From a bacterium (GTDB lineage: Bacteria; Bacillota; Clostridia; Lachnospirales; Lachnospiraceae): a stretch of DNA of 64,000 nt. Position numbers and translations under genes: made by a program. Location: assembly GCA_023663725.1 (NCBI GenBank), contig JAMPGX010000004.1, positions 178,476 through 242,475 on the forward strand, in the 5' to 3' direction. The notes under the pieces were generated by a model that saw nothing but the letters and a program-made list of their open reading frames with translations, was not told the origin of the DNA and did no database searches. Positions 17,440 through 26,379 of the stretch are shown in pieces; positions within the stretch are counted from its first letter, which is position 1, and each line of letters opens with the position of its first letter.

Positions 17440-18953
17440 GGAGCTGGAGAAGGTGGGCGGCCGCAGCGGTCATCATGCTGATCAGCATTGCAATGCTCGC
17501 GCTGCTGTTCGTGAGGCCGCAGATCATGAGTACCTCGGCTGCGGTGTATGATGGGCGCAATGTCAAGCTGATATGGGAGGACTTGCATTATGACCGAAGG
17601 ATAAAGCTGATACAGGCCGATCTGGATGCCCTGCGAGGTAAGCAGTATTCGGCCCTGTTTCTGTCCATGTATCCAATCGAGACCTATGACGAAGGTTTGA
17701 TCTCTCACTGGAGGGGGCTGGAAATATTCAAGGCGAAAACGACTGTGGAGAACGGTCGGGAGCTGGCGGGAACTTTGGCATATCTGCTGGAACAGGGGAC
17801 CTTGCCAGACCTGGTGCTGCTGGGGCTGGACCCCGAGTGCTTGGAGGATAACTATCCGCTGAAGGATTCGCTGCTCAAGGCGCTCGGTCAGACTCCCGAC
17901 ACGATGTGGGAGATATTACTTGCGAGTCCCTCCATGTCGTATTGGCGCGGCAAGGAGGACGGTGAATGGCAGGCGGCGCTTGACCGCTACGAGAAAGCGG
18001 TAAGGCTGCTGGTGAGGGAGGACAATGTCAAGCTTTTCTATGCCTGTGACAGGGAATGGCTGGTTTGCAATGACAGCAACTATGCGCGTGAGAAGATACT
18101 GGCCGAGAATGCGGCGCGGGCGCTGCTGGGCTACTATACCAGCAACCAATATCTGCTGACGGAGGAGAATATGGAGCGGAGCATGGCCGCTGCCAGAGAT
18201 TTGGTTGCCACATGGCGTACTGGCGACAGGCATGTGGATGGGTTACAGGGCAAGACGCTGGTGTTCATGGGAGACAGCACGTTTGGCCACTATACGGATT
18301 CTCTTGCCATCACAGGCGTGGTGGAGGAATTTACCGACGCAAGGGTGGTGAATTGCGGATATGGGGGGATGACGGGTACATATGGCGAGTTTTCGGGAGT
18401 CACTCTGGGCGATCTGCTGGATGCGATAGAGGTGCCTGACGGCTTTTTGAGCGGCGAAGGAGTAGGCGGACAGCCGGCTCTGGACGCGCTGCCAGAGCTT
18501 CATCAGCTGGCGGGCGCAGGGGAGAATGTGGTATTTTTTCTGGATTACGGTATCAATGACTATATTGGCGCCCTCCCTCTGCGCGGGGAGGACGATCATG
18601 ATGCTCACACTTATGTCGGCGCCATGAGGACGGCGATAGAGAGACTGCAGGAGATGTTTGAGGGCAGCAGGATCGTCCTGGTGACGCCCCATTTTATCCG
18701 GTACAACAATAACGGCAACAATCCGGTGGGCGAGGCGGGAAATGTGTACGCGGATTATGTGGAGGCCGTCAGGGAGCTGGCGCGGGAGTACGCTCTGCCA
18801 ATACTGGATTTTTATGGAGAGCTGGGCATCAGCGAGGACAATTGGCAGGAGCGCCTGGGGGATGAGGTTCACCCCAATGAGGCGAGTCGTTTTGACATGG
18901 GCATGGCGGTGCTGGAGCTGCTCAAGGAAATGTTTCCGCAGGCGGGCCCATAA
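17436..18953 (+). CDS. membrane-anchored SGNH/GDSL-type protein 1
   Basis: A 505-residue protein with one N-terminal membrane anchor (about 7-27) and an outer part of two regions: an N-terminal domain of about 240 residues of unknown type, and a C-terminal SGNH hydrolase domain. The catalytic blocks are complete: FMGDST near 278, NCGYGG near 306, DYGIND near 369, and DEVHPN (the Asp-His pair) near 475. SGNH enzymes in surface glycan loci remove or transfer O-acyl groups. It overlaps the preceding GT2 by four bases, so it belongs to the same operon. A paralog of the same design follows. Confidence 0.75.
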   Translation: MRSWRRWAAAAVIMLISIAMLALLFVRPQIMSTSAAVYDGRNVKLIWEDLHYDRRIKLIQADLDALRGKQYSALFLSMYPIETYDEGLISHWRGLEIFKAKTTVENGRELAGTLAYLLEQGTLPDLVLLGLDPECLEDNYPLKDSLLKALGQTPDTMWEILLASPSMSYWRGKEDGEWQAALDRYEKAVRLLVREDNVKLFYACDREWLVCNDSNYAREKILAENAARALLGYYTSNQYLLTEENMERSMAAARDLVATWRTGDRHVDGLQGKTLVFMGDSTFGHYTDSLAITGVVEEFTDARVVNCGYGGMTGTYGEFSGVTLGDLLDAIEVPDGFLSGEGVGGQPALDALPELHQLAGAGENVVFFLDYGINDYIGALPLRGEDDHDAHTYVGAMRTAIERLQEMFEGSRIVLVTPHFIRYNNNGNNPVGEAGNVYADYVEAVRELAREYALPILDFYGELGISEDNWQERLGDEVHPNEASRFDMGMAVLELLKEMFPQAGP

Positions 18954-18969
18954 AAAGGTGTGGAGAGCA

Positions 18970-20478
18970 ATGAGACGGAGAACGGTTTATTTTTGGATAT
19001 TGGCTCTGGCTGCGGCTGTAGCGGTGGCGCTGTTAATATTGCTTCCGCCGGCGGAGAGGGTGATGGCGGAGGCATATACAGTAGCGGGGACCCACTGGCC
19101 AGCGGAGGCGGGACGCCATCAAAGATACGTGGCCAAGGCAGAGAGCTGCGCGCCGTATCTGGAGAGAATGGAGACGGGAGAGCATGAGATGATCTTCCTG
19201 TCCATGTATTCTCTGGAGTCCTTTGCGGAAGAAGACTTTCTCTTCTATCGAGGGATATCCATCGTGAAGATGGAGCCGGTTCTGGACAATTCGCTGGAGC
19301 TGCTCAGTGTATTGGAGCTATTGCTCTCTGGCGGAACGCTTCCAGAGCGGGTTTGTCTGGGAATTGATCCTGTGAAGCTGGGGAGCCATTTTTCCTGGGA
19401 GGAGGAACCTGACTGGCGGCAAGCTGTGGCGGCGCTGATTGAACGGCATGAGGAGATACAGTGGGAAGTGCTTCTCTCCTACCCTTCTCTCACAGAGTGG
19501 CAACAGATGACGGATGATGAGAGGGAGCGGGGGATAACCGCCTATGGTCAGGCTATGCGGTCCTTATCCGCGCTGGACAATGTGACTCTTTTCTATATTG
19601 GCGGGTTGGAATGGCTGATTTGTAATCAGGACAATTACGCGGGGGAGAGTGTGCTCAATGCCAGCGTCACCAAGACAATGATGCTGCGCATGTTCTGCGA
19701 CGGGAACCATGTCGTGACACAGGATATGTGTGCTGAAGCGCTGGAGGAGTTGAGGAGGACGCTGGATACCTGGGGAAGCGAGCCGGCCTGTGCCCAAACT
19801 TCGTCCGACGACACGCTGGTATTTCTGGGAGACAGTGTGTTTGGCAACTATACGGACAGTGCCTCCATTCCTGGCGTGGTGGAGAATTTTACCGGAGCAA
19901 AATGCATCAACTGCGGATATGGCGGGATTACTCTCACCAAGGTCGGCAATATGAGCGGTGTGGATGTGGTGGAGAATCTCTGCAACGGACAGACGGGGGA
20001 TATAGCGGAGACGGTGACAGCCTACAGCGGTATACGGGAGTTTGTCAGGGAAGGGACAGGTGACGGCCGCCTGATCTTCCTGCTCAACTATGGGATCAAC
20101 GATTATATGGTAGGACATCCGATAGCGGCGGAGGATAGATATGCGGCGGACACCTATGCCGGCGCTCTGAGAACGGTCATAGAGCGGTTGCAGTCCTCCT
20201 ATCCGGAGGCGGAGATCTTGATCGTGACGCCGGGATACATCACTTTCTATGACTGTGGCACTTATCTTGCCGGCGAGACGAGCCGCCCCCTTAGGGAGTA
20301 CGCGGATGAAGCGGTGCGGGTCGCGCAGGAGTATGGACTGCCTTATATGGATATCTATGATGCTCTGGAGAGGTATGCGAGGGAGGAGGAGGTGCTTCTG
20401 GCGGACGGTGTGCATCCCAGCGAGAGGGGGCGCTTTCTGCTGGGGCGGCTGATCTGTGAGAAGATAGGCGAACTGTGA
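18970..20478 (+). CDS. membrane-anchored SGNH/GDSL-type protein 2
   Basis: A 502-residue paralog of the protein at 17436, with the same order: N-terminal anchor (about 6-26), a region with EHEMIFLSMYSLESF and LLSGGTLPERVCLGIDP that matches the first protein, and a C-terminal SGNH domain with FLGDSVFGNYTD near 286, NCGYGGIT, LNYGIND near 374 and DGVHPSERG near 478. All catalytic positions are kept. The two genes are 16 bases apart and probably arose by tandem duplication. ATG 18970 follows GTGGAGAGCA; the frame extends further left inside the previous gene without a good start. Confidence 0.75.
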   Translation: MRRRTVYFWILALAAAVAVALLILLPPAERVMAEAYTVAGTHWPAEAGRHQRYVAKAESCAPYLERMETGEHEMIFLSMYSLESFAEEDFLFYRGISIVKMEPVLDNSLELLSVLELLLSGGTLPERVCLGIDPVKLGSHFSWEEEPDWRQAVAALIERHEEIQWEVLLSYPSLTEWQQMTDDERERGITAYGQAMRSLSALDNVTLFYIGGLEWLICNQDNYAGESVLNASVTKTMMLRMFCDGNHVVTQDMCAEALEELRRTLDTWGSEPACAQTSSDDTLVFLGDSVFGNYTDSASIPGVVENFTGAKCINCGYGGITLTKVGNMSGVDVVENLCNGQTGDIAETVTAYSGIREFVREGTGDGRLIFLLNYGINDYMVGHPIAAEDRYAADTYAGALRTVIERLQSSYPEAEILIVTPGYITFYDCGTYLAGETSRPLREYADEAVRVAQEYGLPYMDIYDALERYAREEEVLLADGVHPSERGRFLLGRLICEKIGEL

Positions 20479-20507
20479 AGAGGGATGCCGGTTAAGGGCA
20501 TCCCTCT
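20479..20507. terminator. shared hairpin between convergent genes
   Basis: AGAGGGATGCC (20479-20489) and GGCATCCCTCT (20497-20507) form a perfect 11-bp stem with a 7-base loop. It starts one base after the stop of the + gene and ends 12 bases before the stop of the minus-strand pseC, so it can serve both directions. Neither side has a long T run. Confidence 0.6.
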
Positions 20508-20519
20508 CGCATAGTGGAG

Positions 20520-21713
20520 TCATCTTGCATAGTAGGTCACAAGCTTTTGAACGATATGGATAACGTCGTCTACGTCCTGGTCGGTCAGGGAGTAGTAGAG
20601 GGGCAGACTCATGACTTCCTCGTAGTAGCGTTCCGCCTCGGGGCACAGCCCTCTCTCATATCCCAGCTTCTCATAGTAGGAATGCCAGTACACCGGCAGA
20701 TAGTGTACCTGGGACTGAATTCCCTCCGCTGCCAGCGCGTCAAAGAATTGCCTGCGTGTGCAGCTCAGCATATTGCTGCGGAGCCGCAGGATATACAGAT
20801 GGCGGGTCGTGTCGGATTCGGGAATCTCCCGCTGTACCTGCAGTTGGGGAAGCTGGGAGAAGGCGGCGTCATATCTGGCCGTGATCTCCTTGCGGCGCGC
20901 GGAGAACGCACCGAGCTTGTCCAGCTGGCTGATCAGCAGCGCCGCCTGAAGCTCCGTCATGCGGTAGTTGTAGCCATACCCCACCTGTTCGTTGTACCAG
21001 GGAGCGTCCGTGGGATGCGCCATCTGGCCGCGGTCACGGGTGATGCCGTGGGAGCGGAGCAATACCAGCCTGTCATATAGCTCCCGATTGTCGGTCGTCA
21101 CGGCTCCGCCCTCTCCGGCGGTCACAGTCTTGACAGGGTGGAAGCTGAAGGTGGTCATGTCCGCGATGCTGCCCACGGGACGTCCCTTATAGCGGGTACC
21201 GATGGAGTGGGCGGCGTCCTCGATCAGCGTCAGATGATGCTCCTGACAGATGGCTCTGATCTCGTCATGCTCCACCGCCTGGCCGGTAAAGTCCACCGCT
21301 ACCACCGCCCTGGTGTGCGGAGTAATATGGGCGCGGATGGAGGCGGGGTCGATATTGTAGGTGTCAGGATTGATGTCCGCGAATATGGGCCTTGCGCCGC
21401 AGTACAGCGCACAGTTGGCGCTGGCGGCAAAGGTGATGGGGGTCGTGATCACCTCATCCTCCGGTCCGATGCCGGCGGCCAGAGCCGCGATATGCAGCGC
21501 CGCAGTGCCGTTGCTGACAGCCACGCAGTATTTGGCTCCGGTGACAGCGCAGAGCTTTTTCTCCAGCTCCACGATGCGGGGGCCGCAGGTCAGATAGTCG
21601 CTGCGCAGCGTCTCGGTCACGGCCTGGATATCCGCGTCGTCAATATATTGTCTCCCATAGCTCAGCGCTGTGGTGCGGACGGGTATGCCGCCGCAAATTG
21701 CCGGTTTTTCCAT
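20520..21713 (-). CDS. pseC: UDP-4-amino-4,6-dideoxy-N-acetyl-L-altrosamine transaminase
   Basis: A 397-residue PLP-dependent aminotransferase of the DegT/DnrJ/EryC1 family, PseC type. It would aminate the 4-keto product of PseB. Visible features: YGRQYIDDADI near 19-29 and LRSDYLTCGP near 36-45, both typical of PseC; the PLP region SNGTAALH near 67; EDAAHS near 165; and the Schiff-base lysine in FHPVKTVTAGEGG (Lys195). The start ATG (21713) has AGAGGG 7 bases upstream; an in-frame start 24 bases earlier lacks support. It is the only pathway gene on the minus strand and has its own divergent promoter. The terminator-like hairpin at 20479 lies beyond its stop. Confidence 0.9.
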   Translation of the reverse strand: MEKPAICGGIPVRTTALSYGRQYIDDADIQAVTETLRSDYLTCGPRIVELEKKLCAVTGAKYCVAVSNGTAALHIAALAAGIGPEDEVITTPITFAASANCALYCGARPIFADINPDTYNIDPASIRAHITPHTRAVVAVDFTGQAVEHDEIRAICQEHHLTLIEDAAHSIGTRYKGRPVGSIADMTTFSFHPVKTVTAGEGGAVTTDNRELYDRLVLLRSHGITRDRGQMAHPTDAPWYNEQVGYGYNYRMTELQAALLISQLDKLGAFSARRKEITARYDAAFSQLPQLQVQREIPESDTTRHLYILRLRSNMLSCTRRQFFDALAAEGIQSQVHYLPVYWHSYYEKLGYERGLCPEAERYYEEVMSLPLYYSLTDQDVDDVIHIVQKLVTYYAR

Positions 21714-21757
21714 GATAATCCCTCTTTTCTGTGTCAACGGTCGTTTATTCTGCGTCT

Positions 21758-21786
21758 ATTATATACCCATCCCCCCAAATAGAAAA
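21758..21786 (-). promoter_or_regulatory. promoter of pseC (minus strand)
   Basis: Read on the minus strand: TTTTCT (21786-21781), 17 bases, TATAAT (21763-21758). The -10 box is perfect and the -35 box weak. The leader before the pseC start is about 40 bases. Confidence 0.6.
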
Positions 21787-21814
21787 GGGAAATCTGCCGT
21801 TTGGAAAAACAAAC

Positions 21815-21843
21815 TTGCTTTTCACACAGCGATATGCTATAAC
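21815..21843 (+). promoter_or_regulatory. divergent promoter of the ligase/pseI operon
   Basis: TTGCTT (21815-21820), 17 bases, TATAAC (21838-21843). It lies back to back with the pseC promoter, 28 bases away, so one regulator could act on both. Confidence 0.6.
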
Positions 21844-21908
21844 TAAACCTATATATGGGATAGCTGCGGAAGCTTATGCATTGCCGCGGCGCAGAGGAGA
21901 ATCCGCAG

Positions 21909-23558
21909 ATGCGTTTGATGAAAACTATCACAGGCAAAATAAATATTCAGACTTGCATTGTATCGCTCTGCATTCTTGCGGTCTGTGTGGCGACGCAGCG
22001 GATACAGACGGTTGCCTGGAATTCGGGCATTGCGGAGCTGGCGCGGGACTCCCTCGGCGTGCTGATGGCAGTGATCATCTGTACGCATTATCGGTGGAGC
22101 GACTTTGTCCAGCACAGGATTCCCTATCTCATATGGAGCGTCCTGGGGATAATTGCGGGCGCGGTTTTGATTCCCGCCGCTTTTGAGAGAAGAGAGGTTT
22201 ACCTGAAAGCGGATACGGTGATTATTGCCCTGGGTATATTTCTCATGGGATATTGCGTCATTCATACGTTCATCAGCTTCTTTGTGGAGAAATGCCGCCC
22301 CAGGCATTATCGGCCGTTATTTATCCTGTGGATTGTGATGCTGCTGTTGATGATTTTTTCCAAGACGGATTATCTGTGGCCGGAGTGCTATTTCATCCTG
22401 TTTCTGTGTTATTATATGACCGAGCGCACGCCCATCCAGCGCGCCAATGTGGTCACTGGGATTGTAAATGGCATCATTCTGGGCTTTGTAGCCATCCAGA
22501 CGCATGCGCTTCTGTGCAGGCCCTATGACATACCCCGATATCGGGGGGATTTCTGTAATTCCAACAATAATTGTCTGTTTTTATGTCTGTGTCTGGCGGC
22601 GATATTGGCTAAGCTATTGTTGCTCACGAAGGAAAATAAGAACAGATGGGTGTGGATTTTCTTTCTGCTGCTCGCGGAAGCCTGCTATGCGTTTATCTTT
22701 ATGACAGGCGGGCGCTCCGGATATATCGCTGCCGTCGTCGTCACGGCGTTCTTCCTGATATTCTATTGCCGGATCAGGGAAAAACGGGTCTTTTTCCGAA
22801 TGGGAGCGCTGTTAGTCTCTCTGTTTGTGGTGTCCGTGCCGGTGACTTATCTGGCGGTCCGCTATGTTCCCACCATCCATCCGCACGTGGTCTTCTATTA
22901 TCAGGAGGGATATTCGGAGTCTCTGGTCCATTCCTGGGACAGCCGCGATTCGGACAAGTATGTCACGTTTCAGGAGATGCTGGAAACGGTATGGGGGAGA
23001 TTCTCCAGTATCGGGAAGCTGTTTGGCGAAGCGTGTGAGGAGGAGGGCGGTGCGCAGGACGCTCAGGTGCTGGCGACCGCGTCGGGCATCGGCTCCCGTC
23101 CCATTGTCGCATTGGCCCGCGCCAGGGCGGAGCTCTCGGAAGCGGAGATAGATCCCGATACGCTGCCGGCTCTGTCAGAGGAGGAATTCGGGAATTCCCT
23201 ACTGGTGAGGTATACGATATACAAATGGTTCTTTACGCATCTGTCGCTGAGGGGTATGCCCTATGAGGAGCAGGGCTTCCAGTTGACGGCGGGATACTGG
23301 GTCCAGCATGCGCACAATATCTATCTGGATTACGGCATCAACTTCGGATATCCGGTTATGATTTTGTTCACGGTCTTTTCCTGGTGGGGGATTGGAAGGC
23401 TCTTCAAGCAGGGGCTGAAAAAGGGCTGGGAGCAGTCGGCGTGTCTGCTGATCGCGATGGTTCCCCTCGTCTTTGGGATGCTTGAATATGCCTGGGGAGC
23501 GGGGACGCTTGCCACGGTGTCCCTGTATCTGGCTTTCCGAGAGATGTGCGAGGCCTGA
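21909..23558 (+). CDS. O-antigen ligase/polymerase family membrane protein
   Basis: A 549-residue polytopic protein with about ten membrane segments. The family signature is visible: MTGGRSGYIAA at the start of a segment near 270, a large outer loop (about 330-465), and HAHNIYLDYGINFG just after that loop, the conserved His/Asn motif of WaaL/Wzy-type proteins. Such enzymes join lipid-linked glycans to an acceptor or polymerise repeat units on the outer face. Ligase and polymerase cannot be told apart by eye. ATG 21909 follows AGAGGAG by 9 bases. It heads the + strand part of the pseudaminic acid cluster. Confidence 0.8.
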   Translation: MRLMKTITGKINIQTCIVSLCILAVCVATQRIQTVAWNSGIAELARDSLGVLMAVIICTHYRWSDFVQHRIPYLIWSVLGIIAGAVLIPAAFERREVYLKADTVIIALGIFLMGYCVIHTFISFFVEKCRPRHYRPLFILWIVMLLLMIFSKTDYLWPECYFILFLCYYMTERTPIQRANVVTGIVNGIILGFVAIQTHALLCRPYDIPRYRGDFCNSNNNCLFLCLCLAAILAKLLLLTKENKNRWVWIFFLLLAEACYAFIFMTGGRSGYIAAVVVTAFFLIFYCRIREKRVFFRMGALLVSLFVVSVPVTYLAVRYVPTIHPHVVFYYQEGYSESLVHSWDSRDSDKYVTFQEMLETVWGRFSSIGKLFGEACEEEGGAQDAQVLATASGIGSRPIVALARARAELSEAEIDPDTLPALSEEEFGNSLLVRYTIYKWFFTHLSLRGMPYEEQGFQLTAGYWVQHAHNIYLDYGINFGYPVMILFTVFSWWGIGRLFKQGLKKGWEQSACLLIAMVPLVFGMLEYAWGAGTLATVSLYLAFREMCEA

Positions 23559-23589
23559 GAATAGCTGGTGTACCTGGTGTGGAAGGAGA

Positions 23590-24630
23590 GTGGACGAGAT
23601 ATTTCATTTGTTTGAGAAGCTTGACCGAGACGAAGTGTATGTGATTGCCGAGATGAGCGCGAACCATGGCGGAAGCCTGGAGAACGCTCTGGAGATCGTC
23701 CGGCAGGTGGCCATGGCGGGGGCGGATTGCCTGAAAATACAGACCTACACGGCGGATTCCCTGACGATAGACTGCGACAATGAGTATTTCCTGATCAAAG
23801 GGGGGCTGTGGGACGGATACAAGCTGTATGACCTCTACACCGATGCCGCGACTCCCTATGAGTGGCAGAGAAGGATAAAGGAAGAGTGCGAGGCGAATGG
23901 CCTGGACTTTCTGTCCACACCGTTCGATCGGGGCGCCGTCGATTTTCTGGATGGGCTTGGAGCCGAGGCATATAAGATTGCCAGCTTTGAGCTGGTGGAC
24001 ATACCGCTTATCGAGTACGCGGCGTCGAAGGGCAAGCCCATGATCATCTCCTGCGGGATGGGGAGCCTGCAGGAAATCCAGGACGCAGTTGACGCCTGCC
24101 ACAGAGTCGGGAATGATCAGATCGTGCTGCTGAAGTGCTGCAGCGAGTATCCGGCCAAGTGGGAGGATATGTATCTGGGTAATATTCCTGATATGAAAAA
24201 GCGGTTTGGCGTGCGAATCGGCCTGTCCGACCACAGCCAGGGAAGCCTGGCCGCCGTCGCCGGGGTAGCGCTCGGCGCATGTGTGGTGGAAAAGCATGTC
24301 AGGCTGGACGGGGTAGACAGCGCGGACAGCGCATTCAGCATGAGTATGCCGGACTTTGCCCAGATGGTCAGCGATGTGCGCAGCGCCAGAAAAATAGTGA
24401 GAGGCCCTGTATATGAGCTGACGGACAGCGAAAAGGCATCCACGGTATTTCGGAGGAGCATTTTTGCGGTCAGGGACATACGGGCGGGCGAGCCGTTTAC
24501 GGAGGACAACATTCGGGTGATTCGCCCCGGCTACGGCATTGCCCCCAAATACTATAAGGGGCTGATCGGACGAGCGTGCGGGAGAGACATCAGAAGAGGA
24601 GAGCCGCTTGTGGAAGACGATCTGCAATGA
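23590..24630 (+). CDS. pseI: pseudaminic acid synthase
   Basis: A 346-residue enzyme of the NeuB/PseI family. It would condense 2,4-diacylamido-2,4,6-trideoxy-L-altrose with phosphoenolpyruvate to make pseudaminic acid. It shows VIAEMSANHGG near 16, KIQTYTADS, GGLWDGYKLYDLY (a PseI-type segment, unlike NeuB), FLSTPFDRGAVDFL, SDHSQGSLAAVAGVALGA, and a C-terminal SAF (antifreeze-like) domain from about 280 (RRSIFAVRDIRAGEPF). The start is uncertain: GTG 23590 is the only usual codon at the right length, but it touches the ribosome site GGAAGGAGA. An ATA codon at 23599 would be better spaced. Confidence 0.9.
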   Translation: MDEIFHLFEKLDRDEVYVIAEMSANHGGSLENALEIVRQVAMAGADCLKIQTYTADSLTIDCDNEYFLIKGGLWDGYKLYDLYTDAATPYEWQRRIKEECEANGLDFLSTPFDRGAVDFLDGLGAEAYKIASFELVDIPLIEYAASKGKPMIISCGMGSLQEIQDAVDACHRVGNDQIVLLKCCSEYPAKWEDMYLGNIPDMKKRFGVRIGLSDHSQGSLAAVAGVALGACVVEKHVRLDGVDSADSAFSMSMPDFAQMVSDVRSARKIVRGPVYELTDSEKASTVFRRSIFAVRDIRAGEPFTEDNIRVIRPGYGIAPKYYKGLIGRACGRDIRRGEPLVEDDLQ

Positions 24631-24649
24631 GGGCGGAAGGGGAAGTGTA

Positions 24650-25243
24650 ATGGAAAGAGTTCTGTTGTTGAGCAACAATGACAACGCGAGGCCGCTCTAT
24701 GAATGGCTGGTTCAAAAGGGCTATGATGTGAAGCTCTGTGCCGATCCCGTCACTGTGGACATGATAGATTCGTTTGCCCCTGAGCTGGCGATCAGCTATA
24801 ATTACCGGCACATCATCAGAGGGGACGTCATTGAGCGCATGGGAGGTCGGATGATCAATATGCATACGTCCTATCTTCCCTGGAATAAGGGGAGTTCCCC
24901 CAATATCTGGAGCTTTATCGACGACACTCCCAAGGGTGTCACGATCCAGAGACTGGAGAGAGGGCTGGATACCGGTGGGATTATCCTGCAAAAAGAGCTG
25001 GAGTTCGACGAGGACACGGAGACGCTGGCCTCCACATATGAGAAGCTGAATACCGAGATTGTCCGTCTGCTGACAGACAACTGGGAGATGATAGAAACAG
25101 GGGATTATGTGCCCACGCCTCAGAGAGGGGCGGGAAGCTATCATCGGCTCTCCGACCTGGAAGCGTTGCTTAAGGGAAGAACTCTTGACTATCATATGAC
25201 TATAGCGGAATTCAGGAGATTTATAGCGGGCATAGGAGTGTAA
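24650..25243 (+). CDS. sugar N-formyltransferase (PseJ-like candidate)
   Basis: A 197-residue protein with the core of the methionyl-tRNA formyltransferase fold, far shorter than Fmt (about 310 residues). The catalytic pattern is visible: NMHTSYLPWNKGSSPNIW near 72-89 (Asn and His of the active site) and RGLDTGGII near 104-112 (catalytic Asp). Sugar N-formyltransferases use N10-formyltetrahydrofolate to formylate amino sugars. It lies 19 bases after pseI and 2 bases before pseG, so the likely substrate is the 4-amino intermediate made by PseC, which would give a 7-formamido pseudaminic acid. Substrate is inference from position. Confidence 0.75.
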   Translation: MERVLLLSNNDNARPLYEWLVQKGYDVKLCADPVTVDMIDSFAPELAISYNYRHIIRGDVIERMGGRMINMHTSYLPWNKGSSPNIWSFIDDTPKGVTIQRLERGLDTGGIILQKELEFDEDTETLASTYEKLNTEIVRLLTDNWEMIETGDYVPTPQRGAGSYHRLSDLEALLKGRTLDYHMTIAEFRRFIAGIGV

Positions 25244-25245
25244 AT

Positions 25246-26292
25246 ATGGTTATTTTTCGTGCGGATGGAAATGCTGAGGTGGGTTCAGGTCATGTGATGC
25301 GGTGTCTGTCGATTGCGGATGCTGCCCGTCAGGTGGGGGAAGAATGTATCTTTGTCACGGCCTCCGATGACTTTGCGGATATCATCGCGGCCAGGGGGCA
25401 TGGGAATCATATTTTGCATACGGATTATCGCGATATGGAGTCGGAAGAGTTTCTTCCGGCTCTTAGTCCATATAGACTGTCCACACTGTTTGTCGATTCC
25501 TACTTTGTCTCTGTAGGCTATCTGAGCAAATTGGCGGAGCGCTGCCGGGAGCGGGGAATCCGGCTTGTCTATATCGATGATGTGCTGGCGATGCCCTATC
25601 CCTGTGACGTGCTGGTGAACTATAACATCTATGCGAAGGCGAATGTCTATGAGAATCTGTACGCCGGCCGTCGGATGCCGGAGCTCCTGCTGGGGACGGC
25701 CTACGCGCCTCTGAGGGCGGAGTTTGGCAAGTTGCCCTGCCGCGCTGTGCGGGACAGGGCCGAAAGTATCCTCATCTCCACCGGAGGCGCGGACCCGAAG
25801 CATATGGCGGTGGAGCTTGTCAGAGCTGCAAGAGGGCAGGACTACCTGTTCCATGTCGTCGTGGGCTCGATGAACAGAGACAGGGAGGCCATCCGCAGTC
25901 TGGCCGCCGGATGCGGCAACATTATCCTGCATGAAAATGTGACGGCTATGTCAGCCCTGATGCAGACCTGCGATCTGGCCATATCAGCGGCCGGATCGAC
26001 GCTCTATGAGCTGTGCGCGACGCAGACGCCGACCGTCACCTATGTGCTCGCCGACAATCAGATGCCGGGGGCGGAGGGTTTTGCCTCCCGCGGTATCATG
26101 AGAAGCTGCGGCGATGTGAGGGATATGGGCAGCAGGGAGCTGGCGGAGAGTCTGATCTGTAAGGCGCTGGAGCTTGCTGGCGACACAGCGGAGAGACGCC
26201 GTATGGCCCAGGCGATGCGCACTGTCGTGGACGGCCAGGGGGCGGGGAGAATCATCGGCAGGGTGCCCTGCGAATGCCGCGGGGGGATTTGA
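25246..26292 (+). CDS. pseG: UDP-2,4-diacylamido-trideoxy-L-altrose hydrolase
   Basis: A 348-residue GT-B fold hydrolase of the PseG family, which removes UDP before the PseI step. The N-terminal signature FRADGNAEVGSGHVMRCL contains the catalytic His (His16 here, matching the His17 known in Campylobacter PseG). Further features are YIDDVL near 110, LISTGGADPKH near 178, and ISAAGSTLYELCATQTPTV near 246, the UDP-binding region. The start lies 2 bases after the formyltransferase stop and behind TAGGAGTG, so the two are tightly coupled. The next gene has its own promoter overlapping the end of this one. Confidence 0.9.
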   Translation: MVIFRADGNAEVGSGHVMRCLSIADAARQVGEECIFVTASDDFADIIAARGHGNHILHTDYRDMESEEFLPALSPYRLSTLFVDSYFVSVGYLSKLAERCRERGIRLVYIDDVLAMPYPCDVLVNYNIYAKANVYENLYAGRRMPELLLGTAYAPLRAEFGKLPCRAVRDRAESILISTGGADPKHMAVELVRAARGQDYLFHVVVGSMNRDREAIRSLAAGCGNIILHENVTAMSALMQTCDLAISAAGSTLYELCATQTPTVTYVLADNQMPGAEGFASRGIMRSCGDVRDMGSRELAESLICKALELAGDTAERRRMAQAMRTVVDGQGAGRIIGRVPCECRGGI

Positions 26293-26317
26293 CTTGGGCG
26301 GGGGGAGATGCTATACT
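26289..26317 (+). promoter_or_regulatory. internal promoter before the GT52-like gene
   Basis: TTGACT (26289-26294), 17 bases, TATACT (26312-26317). It overlaps the pseG stop and would give a separate transcript for the transferase, transporter and GT2 genes that follow. Confidence 0.7.
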
Positions 26318-26379
26318 ATCTGTGAAGTATGAGCGATATGACATGCGCGGCGACAGCGGCGCGAAAGGCAGGTTTCTCC

